From Oryza sativa Japonica Group (lineage: Eukaryota > Streptophyta > Magnoliopsida > Poales > Poaceae): 64,000 nucleotides of DNA. Positions 1 through 10,324 of this stretch are shown here, in pieces; positions within the stretch are counted from its first letter, which is position 1, and every line of letters begins with the position of its first letter. Location: assembly GCF_034140825.1 (NCBI RefSeq), contig NC_089046.1, positions 1,812,001-1,876,000 on the forward strand. Direction: 5' to 3'. A program made the translations under genes and the position numbers. The notes beneath the pieces were generated by a model. That model was not told where the DNA came from. It ran no database searches and worked only from the letters and a program-made list of their open reading frames with translations.

Positions 1-2069
1 TTTCAATTCAGTCAAGAAGAAGATGGCAGTGCTGATTTCATTACCCAATGGCACGTCCAGATGGTTTTGCAAAGGTGCATCAGAAATTATTTTGCAGATG
101 TGCGACATGATGGTTGATGGCGATGGAAATGCTATTCCCTTATCGGAAGCTCAGAGAAAGAACATCTTAGATACTATCAACTCATTTGCTTCAGACGCTT
201 TAAGGACGCTGTGCCTGGCATATAAGGAAGTGGATGATGATATTGATGACAATGCAGATAGTCCAACAAGTGGTTTTACTCTAATAGCCATTTTCGGTAT
301 CAAGGATCCTGTGCGCCCTGGAGTTAAGGATGCTGTTAAGACCTGTATGTCTGCTGGTATCACAGTAAGAATGGTAACTGGTGATAATATAAATACAGCT
401 AAAGCTATAGCTAAAGAGTGTGGAATATTGACTGAAGATGGTGTAGCAATAGAAGGACCAGAATTCCATAGCAAGAGCACAGAAGAGATGAGGGACCTGA
501 TACTAAATATTCAGGTTCATAATGTTTTCCTCAGTCTATGCGTTTACTAAAATCTTGACCAAACTTTATATCTGGAAATATTTTGCAGGTCATGGCCCGT
601 TCTTTACCATTGGATAAGCATACACTCGTGACAAACTTGCGAGGTATGTTTGATGAGGTGGTTTCTGTGACAGGTGATGGTACAAATGATGCTCCTGCAT
701 TACACGAAGCAGATATTGGGCTTGCTATGGGCATTGCAGGAACAGAGGTACTGTTTCCTATGCAGTTCAAAACTTATGAACGTAGCATCAATAGACATTA
801 AAAAAGTCAGATATTTAGGACGAATATGTCAGTATTCACTCTTACTGAATTAAGTTGATCCTGATAATCCATTTTTCATCTTCTGAAATGGAGTAATTTT
901 GTCTTGTATTTGTGCAGGTTGCCAAGGAGAGTGCAGATGTCATAGTACTTGACGATAATTTCACAACTATAATAAATGTTGCAAGATGGGGTCGTGCAGT
1001 TTATATTAACATCCAAAAGTTTGTGCAGTTTCAGTTGACTGTCAATATTGTTGCTTTAGTCATCAATTTTGTCTCAGCATGCATCATAGGTGAGGGCAAC
1101 ATTATAGTATTCATCTGATGCTATGTATTTCCATTAAGTGGTTCTCCATGATCTCCAAGACAGTACTAATGTTTTGCTCTTCCGTCACAGGGAGCGCTCC
1201 TCTCACTGCTGTGCAGCTGTTGTGGGTTAATATGATCATGGATACATTGGGAGCTTTAGCACTAGCAACAGAGCCTCCAAATGATGAAATGATGAAGAGG
1301 CCACCTGTCCGAAAAGGGGAAAGTTTCATTACCAAGTTCATGTGGAGAAATATCATGGGGCAAAGTTTATATCAGCTATTTGTACTTGGAGCTCTCATGT
1401 TTGGTGGGGAAAGGCTTCTGAACATCAAGGGTGCAGATTCCAAATCCATCATAAATACACTGATATTCAACTCCTTCGTGTTTTGTCAGGTTAGTGCATT
1501 ATGGAACACTGTAACCGTGCTAGTATTTCCACAAACCACTCACATAAAATGATGTTTCTTTTTTGGCCTTAAGACCTATGGTGAAACTGAGGTCTTTCCG
1601 AAGTCTGCCACAATATGTGTTTGGTTGGTCACAGCTTATATTTCCAATATCATGCTTAAGAATCCTGAACTGATAGAGTTATCTTTTTTTTTTAAAAAAA
1701 ATCATGATTTGGCAAAGGGAATTTCTTGTTCTAATGATGATGTTCTGGCAAATGTTGTACCAGGTATTCAATGAAATAAACAGCAGAGAAATGCAGAAGA
1801 TCAATGTTTTCCGTGGCATCATCAGCAATTGGATCTTCATTGCAGTCATAGCAGCAACCGTAGCATTTCAAGTGGTGATCATAGAGTTTCTTGGCACTTT
1901 CGCCAGTACTGTTCCACTCAACTGGCAACATTGGCTGCTCAGCGTCGGCCTTGGCTCCATCAGTCTGATTGTTGGTGTCATCTTGAAGTGTATACCAGTT
2001 GGTTCAGGTGAAACCTCTGCAACTCCAAATGGATACAGGCCACTTGCCAATGGCCCTGATGACATATAG
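1..2069 (+). CDS. Autoinhibited P2B-type Ca2+-ATPase (ACA family), 3' part, partial
   Basis: Pumps Ca2+ out of the cytosol using ATP; family members sit in plasma membrane, ER or vacuole. The 5' part, including the phosphorylated DKTGT aspartate, lies outside the window. The open frame starts at base 2 with [11 protein letters not shown], a conserved nucleotide-domain segment. Exons: 2-514, 589-747, 918-1089, 1191-1489, 1764-2069; all junctions are GT-AG and phases agree. Visible motifs: [20 protein letters not shown], the hinge [21 protein letters not shown], then the C-terminal transmembrane segments with [18 protein letters not shown] (Ca2+ coordination, M6). It ends ...[12 protein letters not shown]-stop. 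About 475 residues are present. In plant ACAs the calmodulin-binding autoinhibitory region is N-terminal, so its absence from this tail fits. The exact paralogue cannot be named from this fragment. Confidence 0.95.
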
Positions 2070-2599
2070 CTGAAGAGTAATCACTAATAAGGGAAAGTAG
2101 AATCCAGGGTGCAATACAGCATCCAGCTGCCCAGCTCAGTTCAGTTGTTTTGGAATACACTAACCAACCACTGATTTTGTTCAAATTTTGCCAAACTCCT
2201 GTCATGTAATTGTTACTACATCACACGTTACTGATGTGCACCCTTACCACTCTGCTTTCAACTTCAGACTTCATTGTATCAGTGAATTCATATTATCATT
2301 ATGACGGTTGGTGGTTTGGATTCACTCTGAAATAATCTTTTGATGCCATATATGCCATTTGAAACAGATATATATTAGCACCCTTAAGGTCCTGAACAGG
2401 AGTTAAATTCATAAAACAGAGTAAATAAAGAACTAGAAGTATCATTCATGAACAGAACAGAACAATCTCCTAAGATCTGTCTACAAATCAGTAACTACAT
2501 TGACAAAGAATCATCAGATATATGTTCAGTTCTTCCATCGTCTCAAAGAAAAAATAAATAAATGAATAATCATCGACTACTCTACCCCAGCGATTCAAT
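2070..2599. other. Convergent 3' regions of the Ca2+-ATPase and NAC genes
   Basis: No coding sequence seen. The stretch is AT-rich and should hold the 3' UTRs of the two convergent genes. Their stop codons are about 530 bp apart. Confidence 0.6.
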
Positions 2600-3697
2600 T
2601 CATTCACATAGTATGTGGCCGTGGCTGTCTCCACCCTCGTTGGGATTGGGATTGGGATCACCGGCGCCGTCGAAGTCGACGAACAAATCGTTGAAGAAAT
2701 CATTCATCTCCACCTCACCTCCTACTTGTGGTTCTTGTCTCACCTCCTCATTGAAGCCAACACCATAGCCGTTCATCGGTGAGAACAAGGTCATCTCCCC
2801 GTTGGTGTTCTGCATTGCCAATGGCATCTGTCCCTGCGTCCCGATGCCACCGTGGCCGTTGCCGCAGAGAACCAGCTCCCCGTCTGCGTTGATGCCGATG
2901 CCGTAGTCGCCGCCGTCGTAAGCATCTGGCTTGATGGCATCAACGTCGCCGTAGTAGTAGGCGGCGGCATTGGCCGTGTCGTCCGCCGTGTGTGTCGTCG
3001 TCGAGCAGCAGTAGTCCATCGAGGCGGTCGCTTGAGACGTCTCGCCGCCGCCGGAGTACGAGCATCCGACGTCGGGCTGTGGCGTCTCCGGCGCCGGCGC
3101 GTCGTAGCCGGTGGCTTCCGCCTCTCGGAGCCTCTTGGGCCCGGGAACCACGTTGGTTTCTTGGCGTTCCTCCTCGTCGGCCGTCGCCTCCTTGGCCCTC
3201 GGCGAGAGGTAGACCTTGCAGATGACCATGATGCCCTCGTCGGTGATCGCCGCCGGCAGGTTGCTGGCGATCTCCTCCATGAGCCAGTTCGTCTTCTTGT
3301 TCCCGGGGGCGCGGTACTCGAAAGCCTGGCGGTCGCCGTAGCCCTCGATGACGCGGCGGCGCTGCGAGTTGTGCCACGTGCCGCCGCCCTCGACGCAGCG
3401 GTTGAGCCGGCCGGCGGTGCCGGCGCCGCCCCTGCCGCCCTTCCACTTGGCGACGGTGAGGAAGTACCACGACTTGCCGTCGTGGCCGTACGCCCTATGC
3501 GCCTCCGTCAGCGTCGCCGGGTCGGAGCCGTAGACGTCGGCTTCCCGGACGATGTCCCGGAGCTCCTCGATCGGCCGGCCGGTGATCCAGTGGTTGAGGT
3601 AGTCGCGGATGAGCTGCTCCGGCTTCGGCACGAAGAAGTATCCCGAGGGCACCGTCACGTCGGGGCCCTTCTGCTTCTTGTCATCTTCTTCCGCCAT
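2600..3697 (-). CDS. Divergent NAC-domain transcription factor, intronless
   Basis: A 365-residue protein in one uninterrupted frame. An N-terminal NAC fold spans about residues 17-165: subdomain A (SGYFFVPKPEQLIRDYLNHW, 19-38, matching GFRFHPTDEELV.YYL), C-like WYFLTVAKWKGGRG (77-90), D-like GGTWHNSQ (105-112), and NWLMEEIASNL...VICKVYLSPR (137-166) for subdomain E. The family binds DNA as dimers in the nucleus. The C-terminal half is low-complexity and acidic, rich in Gly, Asp, Asn and Tyr, as expected of a transactivation region. Unusual points: no intron, whereas most NAC genes have one or two, and substitutions at several usually invariant subdomain A positions. The start is the first Met of the frame, just downstream of a CT-rich leader. 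GC content is high on both strands, so long antisense frames here are shadows. Confidence 0.88.
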   Translation of the reverse strand: MAEEDDKKQKGPDVTVPSGYFFVPKPEQLIRDYLNHWITGRPIEELRDIVREADVYGSDPATLTEAHRAYGHDGKSWYFLTVAKWKGGRGGAGTAGRLNRCVEGGGTWHNSQRRRVIEGYGDRQAFEYRAPGNKKTNWLMEEIASNLPAAITDEGIMVICKVYLSPRAKEATADEEERQETNVVPGPKRLREAEATGYDAPAPETPQPDVGCSYSGGGETSQATASMDYCCSTTTHTADDTANAAAYYYGDVDAIKPDAYDGGDYGIGINADGELVLCGNGHGGIGTQGQMPLAMQNTNGEMTLFSPMNGYGVGFNEEVRQEPQVGGEVEMNDFFNDLFVDFDGAGDPNPNPNEGGDSHGHILCE

Positions 3698-3919
3698 TGA
3701 TGGTGATCCTCGTCGTGCGTTTCAAAACTAGGTTTTCGCGCGCGCGCTCGATCGATCCGTGTCGCTGTGAAAGGAAAGCACAGGTTGGTGTTGAATTTAT
3801 TTGGCATGATCTCGTTGGTTCGAGTTCGAATCGGTGAAGAATCTCGAGTCCGAGAAGGCAAGAACCCTTTCCCGTCTCCTCTCGCGTTCGCTAGGGGTGG
3901 AGCGGCATCTAGGGTTTGT

Positions 3920-4140
3920 GCGCCGGCCGCCGCCCTCCCCGCTCGGCGCCGGCGCCGCCCCTTCTCCTCCCCGCCCGACGCCGCCCCTTCTCCTCCCCGT
4001 CCGACGCCGGCGCCGCTCTGCTTGTCCCCGGCCGGCGCCGAGCGTGCTCCTCCCCGCCCGACACCGGCGCCGCTCTGCTCCTCCCCGACCGGCGCCGACT
4101 TGCTCCTCCCAGCCCGGAGCCCGACGCCGGCACCACTCAT
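3920..4140. repeat. GC-rich imperfect tandem repeat upstream of the NAC gene
   Basis: Several degenerate copies of a unit resembling CTCCTCCCCGCCCGACGCC followed by GGCGCCGCTCTGC follow each other, with a period of roughly 30-50 bp. They lie 220-440 bp 5' of the NAC start. All overlapping frames look like repeat shadows with Arg/Pro/Ala bias. Confidence 0.6.
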
Positions 4141-4769
4141 CCAGGTACATGTTTGTTGTGTTCGTTGGTTGCAGAAAAGTAATCAGATTAGGACCTTGAA
4201 CACAGCAGCAAAAACCCAGCTAATGCTTTAGGGTGACACCTTGGTTGCTGTCAGTTGTTAGCATCATAATCTTTTTTTCTTGCAAGGTTTGGGGTTTGGT
4301 TGGTTGTCCCCATCAGAAAAATTTCCATACTGTCAGCCAATGGGCACCCAACACATTCCCCAAATGGAGTTGGTTTGTCTTCTTAAATGTAAAAGTGGGG
4401 TAATTATGTATTTATTCATGATCTACTAGTAATGCAAAATGGAATATAATTCTGTAGTTGTGTCCTTCAAAAGAAGCAATCTTGTAAAAAAGTTCTGTAC
4501 ATAATGGTTGACAGATTAGAAATGGGGACCTCACTGACCATACTAGTATCAGTACACTGGTAATAGACAGTTTCTGCTTAATTAGATATGCAGATGCAGA
4601 TGATTCAACAGAATGATACACTCATCTGCATTCAGCAAGACAATAATCAATTACATGATCTTGTTTATCAGGACAAGAATTTTGCACATCTTCAGTGTAC
4701 AACATTATATTCAGTTAATGTACATATACTATTATTCTCATCATCGCATTTCATTTTAAATTCTAATTG

Positions 4770-5327
4770 ACCGCCCTTGCCGCCCGACGCCGCCCCGGCT
4801 CCGACGACGGCGTCCGCAGCCCGCCCGACGATGGCTTGACAGGTGCTCCGACGACGGACGATGAGAGTGAAGATGCAGAGAATGATGATACCATGAATAC
4901 TATTTGTACTAGGATAGCTGATGCATTGAGTAGTGCATGAGGAGGATAGTTATTTTGAGATATGGCATCATTGTATGAACCATTTATCTTTTGCTCTGTT
5001 TATGTGGACCATATCACTTTGATATATGAAAAACTAATATATTTTGATGAAAAACTTTGATGGATGAAAAAGTTATAAATTTTTTTCTTTCCAATTAGCC
5101 TTTTAAATACGAAATATTGAACGGATTAGGTTTTTACGAGTAATTAGCATATAAACAGTCTCATAGGCCTTTAGGGGCATTACAGGTATTTCTTCTACAA
5201 CCTACAGTTTTGCAACTGCTCTAACCAAACGGGTTTCTACTTTTCCCACAACTGATTTCCCACAGCTGCTTTTCCACAGCCCACAGTAGCTTTTCCAAAA
5301 GCCACAGCTCAACCAAACACACCCTAA
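4770..5327 (+). mobile_element. Remnant of a PIF/Harbinger-type DNA element (right end)
   Basis: A short frame at 4860-4940 reads DESEDAENDDTMNTICTRI then ADALSSA-stop. It looks like the acidic C-terminus and final helix of a PIF/Harbinger-associated transposase-type protein. The right boundary reads AACCAAACACACCC (5311-5324) followed by TAA, matching Tourist/PIF ends with a TAA target site. A GGGTGACACCTTGGTTG stretch at 4231 could be the left end, but the match is weak. No transposase DDE core is visible, so this is a deletion derivative or decayed copy. Between 4141 and 4770 I see no gene. Confidence 0.4.
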
Positions 5328-5824
5328 GCTGTGTTCTTCGTTCCATTTCGTTTAGTACTGCACTGTTTAGTGACATGGAGAATGGCGGGCACAAATACAC
5401 TGCTGCATCCATGGATTCTCGCTAGGCCAGGTAGTGCTAGCGTCGTAACCCAAGTTTTCGGGGGCAAGGTGGTGTGTGGGTGTTAACGACCAAATTTGAT
5501 AAGGCCATGGGCCGGATTCAAAACCAGAGTCAAAGCAAATTTGGAGGAATTCTATTTAGGGAAATCTATACGGAGCTACCCCGGAGGTCGCCTTCACTCC
5601 TAGACCGAGTGACTGCTCCAGCACACCACCACCTTTTTTTTTTTACAAATTTAGAAAATGCAGTTATTTGACCACATCTTCATATATCTACCGGGTAAAA
5701 ATGAGCTTAACATTAATATATTCATATATTGGCAGTTTATTTGGCCACATCTTCAGACATCTATTGGACAAAAAATACAGTTTTTGCAGTTTATGGCACA
5801 TTAACGCGCCCCACCCCAAAACCC

Positions 5825-6240
5825 TAGTAGAAAAAACCGGACCGGGTCAACGGTTCAACCGGAAAAAACCAGAACCAGAGGTCTCCACACGGTTCGGTTG
5901 CGCGTTCAAAGACCGGACATGCATTCGACCCGGATTGAACCGGCTGAACCGGCCGGTTTTGCACTAAACCGGATGTTAAACCGGCCCGGTCTGGCCACAC
6001 GCCTGTTTTTTTCCTCAAAATTCGCAGAAAAGGCTGGCGCGGCATGGGATTCGAACGTGGGTCTGTGCGATGAGAGCACTTGGCTCTAGCCATCCGGTCA
6101 TTCGCCACTTTGTTATACAGGAAATATACAACTTTTATATATCTATTGAACCGTGGTTCAACCGGCGGTTTTCCGGTCGGACCATCGGACCGGCGAACCG
6201 AGAGGTTGTTCGGTCCTCTCCGGTCCGGTTTTTTACACTA
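5825..6240. mobile_element. Small non-autonomous DNA element with AAAAAACCGGACCGG inverted ends
   Basis: The left end reads GTAGAAAAAACCGGACCGG. The reverse complement of the right end reads GTGTAAAAAACCGGACCGG. The interior is rich in CCGGTTNAACCGG-like words on both strands. Length is about 410 bp. A 3-bp CTA occurs just outside both ends and may be the target duplication. No coding sequence; the superfamily was not assigned. Confidence 0.5.
6038..6100 (-). repeat. tRNA-like segment (pol III A-box and B-box words) inside the 5.8-6.2 kb element
   Basis: On the minus strand TGGCTAGAGCCA (6092-6081) resembles an A box. GTTCGAATCCC (6056-6046) is a good B box. Spacing is about 8 bp shorter than in a normal tRNA and no clean cloverleaf was found, so this is a tRNA-derived, SINE-like piece rather than a working tRNA gene. 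Confidence 0.35.
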
Positions 6241-6499
6241 TGCCCCAAACCAACATATGCCGGGTAAAAATGAGCTCAAGATAGACATGTCCTAACTAGC
6301 ACTTTATTTGTCGGAACTTCTTCCCAAGAGAGTACCAATTCTTTGCGTGGCTACTCGGAAAAGATGAATTGAAATCAAGTGCAGTCCTAACTTTGCTGCA
6401 AGTAATTTCAACCATCCATTTTTTTTCAGCAAATAGTTGAGATCTGATACTACAGTCTACAATTCTATTATTGTTACAGTACCTCTATAGTTTTCTCCG

Positions 6500-7010
6500 C
6501 GTGTGAATAGTACTACATATAATTTGGACCCTTGGATTTACATCAAACAGTCCATCAGATCCAAATCCACAAAGGAAAGGCTACCAACAACGCAAAATCT
6601 ATTCAAAAAGAACATTTGCCAACTCTCCAATATGTGAGATATGCAACCAAGACCTGGAAGACGCTACTCATTTTTGTTTCCGTTGCCCTGTTGCGATGGA
6701 ATTCTGCACTGCAATTAAAGTTAACCCCAAAATCACCCGGACTGAAAGACTACACATCAGCTACAACTGATAATTCAAGCGATATCAAAGCACTTCGAAA
6801 CTTTCATTTCACTCGGCTTCGTCCTCTCTCTGAGTCATTTCACAAATGCATTGAATTTGTCGGCTGATCGATATGTGATGTCTATCGGAAGAGTCATGAC
6901 ATCATTTTCGGAGCTATATATCCTCACATACATGAGCGTTGTAACTTGTAACATGCCCGATCAGGGAAGCACTTGTATCATTTCAAATCCAAACAATAAA
7001 CTCAGTTAAA
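6500..7010 (+). mobile_element. LINE fragment: C-terminal zf-RVT region, frameshifted
   Basis: Reading across frames gives KERLPTTQNLFKKN, then CEICNQDLEDATHFCFRCPVA, the Cys/His zf-RVT module that follows reverse transcriptase in plant LINEs (CxxC...HxxxxC). At least one frameshift separates these pieces, at about 6605-6620. The 3' side carries a HFETFISLGF-like sequence in a different frame. The RT core is missing, so this is a 5'-truncated dead copy. It abuts the 3' UTR of the penta-EF-hand gene. Confidence 0.65.
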
Positions 7011-7097
7011 AACAAGTCGATGAACACACGTTACAGAACCGTTTCAACACAATGGGCATGGTCTCCTGAAAGGTCGACTGTGCAGCACACTGCCATT

Positions 7098-9777
7098 TTA
7101 TGCAATGAGAAAAGGGAGTACAGTCAGCATGAAAGCCTCGTAAGTAAAAGTCGCAGAGCCCGAGAAGGCTGTGTCTTTTTCCTTGAACTTCTCAGTCAGA
7201 CCCTGTAAAATTGTTACAAATGAATGTTAAAAGAGTGAAAACAGAACATTGTGCTAGGACTTAACAGCGCCTGTGAAGGCATTAGTGTATTACCTTAACT
7301 GTGAGGCAGCATCTGCAAAGGCAAACAAAATAGTGTTAGGACTGTTATATAGGCCGAATTGGAATGATAGAAGATATCAAGATTTTAAACTATATCCAAT
7401 ATTTAACTTTGAGGTTAGGACTTGCTTGGCTGTGGCTTATAATAAGCCATGACACGTGACCAAAGCAACAAAAGACTTTTATATTTCTACACTTAAGTGG
7501 TTTAAAATCCAAGGCTGAAAAATAGAACGATGAAAAAACAACTAGATCAATTCAAAGTTTTGCATCAGAAAACAGAAGTAGAAAGACTAGTTGATGCATA
7601 CATTATCTTTTTAGTTATTGCCTCAAAATGTGCAAGAAACAATTTAACAATTATATTTGATAGGAAATATCATCTTTAACCAGACATTTGATCCCAAAGA
7701 CTACTTTTGTGTCAACAAATGTCCAAACAGAAAATGTTAAAAATAAGGCTGAAACGAATTTGAACCAATCCTATTATTAGCTGACCATATAAACATATGC
7801 TAACCAAGTTTTGGATTTTTTTTAGATAATGATTGGATGATTGGATAAGCTAATAGCTTGAACAATTACTAAGAAAGCAATCTGCAAAACATAATTGGAG
7901 TCATCTTACTCAATGAAGTTATCATATTCAATGGCTTTGTTCTTGCCCCCAGTCTTGTCAAACTTTGACACAAGCAAGTCTAGCACAGTTGGAGAAACTG
8001 AATATCCCAGACTGAGAAGAGCATCACGCAATTCTGTTGCATCAATTTTACCACTTCGGTCACGATCAAACCTCTCGAAAATGGACTGCACAGTACAAGC
8101 AGAAAATGCACGTATTCAGTTTCAACAGTAACTTCATTAGTTCCACCGCACAGAAGAAAAGGAAAGCTGAAGCTGTAGCATCTCACCCTCCAATTCTGAA
8201 GACTGTAAAACACAGAGGTAAATTCCTTGGGACCTGAAAGGATCAAAGACACATATTCAATGTGGTTTACATAAAAACGAATAATATAAGAAATGCTTAA
8301 GTTCAAAGTACAGTATCTAGCAATCCAGTATTTGTTAAATCAGGTGCATTTCACAGGTTAGAACTAAAAGTCCAAAATTCCATATACAAGCTCACTAGCT
8401 GATAGCCTGAAACATAGCACTGGTTTCAGAGTATACACTGCTCAAGCAATTCAAAGCTCATGATTCAATCTCTAGTTCTCTACACAGAAAACAGATGCCA
8501 AAAGAATAGGACAAATGGCATTGATTAAAGTTGCAAATATCTAGTTTTCAGTTTAGCAGTAATTTGAAATTGTAAATAGAACTGACAAACAAAAGTTAGT
8601 ATACAAGGTAACATGTATAAACTGCCAAAGTAGCATGCCCTTTTACTGGAGTAAACCCAAAATTCTTTCTACATCACAAGCCGGGAGAACTTACAAGTTC
8701 ATTGTGCAAATAAACCAGTATATGTGTCTATGCTGTACCAAAGTAGACCACAACAAAATGAGCTAGGATTTTCCACAATTCTATTGAATCCTATCCCACA
8801 AAGAAATTGATGCAATTTAAGAAACTTAATTAAAAGAACCCGCATCCCAACACCTAAAAGTAAACTCCAGCTTTTAACAAGTTGCCACTATATCGTTGCC
8901 CCCACCACGTTCCCCCGTCTTCCTCCCAAACGACAAGTCCTGGCCGTATGATGCAAACACTGACTACAGCCCTGGCTGGAAGACTCCATCTCCGCATCGG
9001 AAGCCAAAAGTCGCATACTGGCATCGCAAATACCGTGGGAAGCTTGATAATCCCGCGGAGAGCCACGTGCCAATCGCGTGCCACTCGTTTGACTACACAT
9101 CGCCCAAAGCACAACCACCATTACGTATGCCGCTGACCAGGACAACGCGCACGATAGCAACCATGGAGCGATCAGACTAACGCACACCATCCCCAAGGCC
9201 AGAACTATTCAATTCGCGGGTGAGAGGATGAAACGATGAACTTACCAATCTTGCGGACGTTGGTGTTGGTGAAGAGGTACATGAGGAGGTGGACGGTGCG
9301 GAGGCTGAAGCTCTGGCTGTACCCGGACAGCGCGGACTGCAGCTCCTTGTCGTCGATCATCCCGCTGCCGTCGCGGTCCGCCGCCTGGAAGCACGCCACC
9401 ACGTTGGGATCCGTCCCGGGCGGGAACGCCGACGGCACCAGCGACGCGAACGGGCTGCCGTACCCGCCGGGCGCCCCGTAGGGCGCCGACGAGGGCGGCG
9501 GGGCCCCGTACGGCGCGCCGTACGGCTGGCTGGAGGGCGGGGCGCCGTAGCCGCCTCCGCTGCCGTAGGGCTGGGTGGATGGCGGGGCACCGTAGCCGCC
9601 TCCGCCGCCGTAGTAAGGGGCGGAAGAGGAGGAGGTCTTACCTTCCTTGGGAGGCTTCGCGCCGTACGGCGGGGCGGAGGGGGCGGGGGAGGAGCCGTAC
9701 GGCGGTGGCGGGGCGCCGTAGCCGCCGGCGCCGCCGTAGGGGTAGCCGGAGCCGGGATTTGGCGGGTAGCCGGCCAT
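7098..9777 (-). CDS. Penta-EF-hand Ca2+-binding protein (CML49/50 or PDCD6-like), 5 exons
   Basis: Exons on the minus strand: 9777-9246, 8233-8187, 8085-7910, 7312-7294, 7202-7098. All introns are GT-AG and phases join to 292 residues. Residues 1-115 are a Gly/Pro/Tyr/Ala-rich tail made of GGYGAPP and PYGAPP repeats, as in ALG-2/sorcin-type PEF proteins and Arabidopsis CML48-50. EF1 is canonical (DRDGSGMIDDKE, 134-145) and EF3 is canonical (DRDRSGKIDATE, 200-211). EF2 (about 170-182, NTNVRKIGPKEF) and the last loops are degenerate. The C-terminus TFTYEAFMLTVLPFLIA is the dimerising end of the family. The likely role is Ca2+-dependent membrane or protein docking; the plant partner is unknown. 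Exon 4 is a 19-nt micro-exon. The start follows family alignment; an in-frame upstream extension to 10182 lacks family character and is probably 5' UTR or promoter. Confidence 0.9.
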
Positions 9778-10300
9778 TGGAGAGAGGGGGTTTAGGAGAG
9801 AGCGGAGGTTGCGATGCGCAGCTGCAGCTTGGGGAAATTTGGGGATTGTCAAAGTCAAGCTGTCTGCGTCCTCTGATATTTTGTGTGTTTCGAAATTCAA
9901 AATGGAAGAAAGCAGTGGAGTACGGTACGGGTTCATATATTGAAGAGGATGATGACGTGGGAAGTAGATGCGGTAGTTGCAGGCTTGAAGAGGTGAGGAC
10001 ACACGGTGTACGCGTGAGTTGTGAAACGTCGATCGATACCTTGTATTTGAGGACACCGGGACATATGTCACGTACCGTTGGGTCGAAGGTGGTAGAAGAA
10101 AGGGCGTAATGCGCGTGGGCAGCGACGGCACGGCCGCGCGGCCGCCGGCGAATTGAGTGTGTGGCTTACCGTTGCGCTGCATGTTTCATTGTTCGTTCTT
10201 CAACCAAAGGATAAGCACGAAGCATCGGGGACGCGTTTGGTCGACTGGCACACGGGAATACGGGATGATCCAATGAACGCATGCTTCATGCTTGGAAGTG
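9778..10300 (-). promoter_or_regulatory. 5' flank of the penta-EF-hand gene
   Basis: The minus-strand leader and promoter must lie here because the start is at 9777. No convincing TATA box was identified. Nothing else recognised. Confidence 0.3.
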
Positions 10301-10324
10301 GTCCATCCCTCAGTTAGACCGTCG

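Noticed and set aside
2852-3700. A 282-codon plus-strand frame
   Set aside because: It is exactly antisense to the NAC gene in GC-rich sequence and has no family character.
9205-10182. N-terminal extension of the penta-EF-hand protein to 10182
   Set aside because: The added residues look like translated UTR or promoter, and family members start with the MAGYPP-type Gly/Pro tail.
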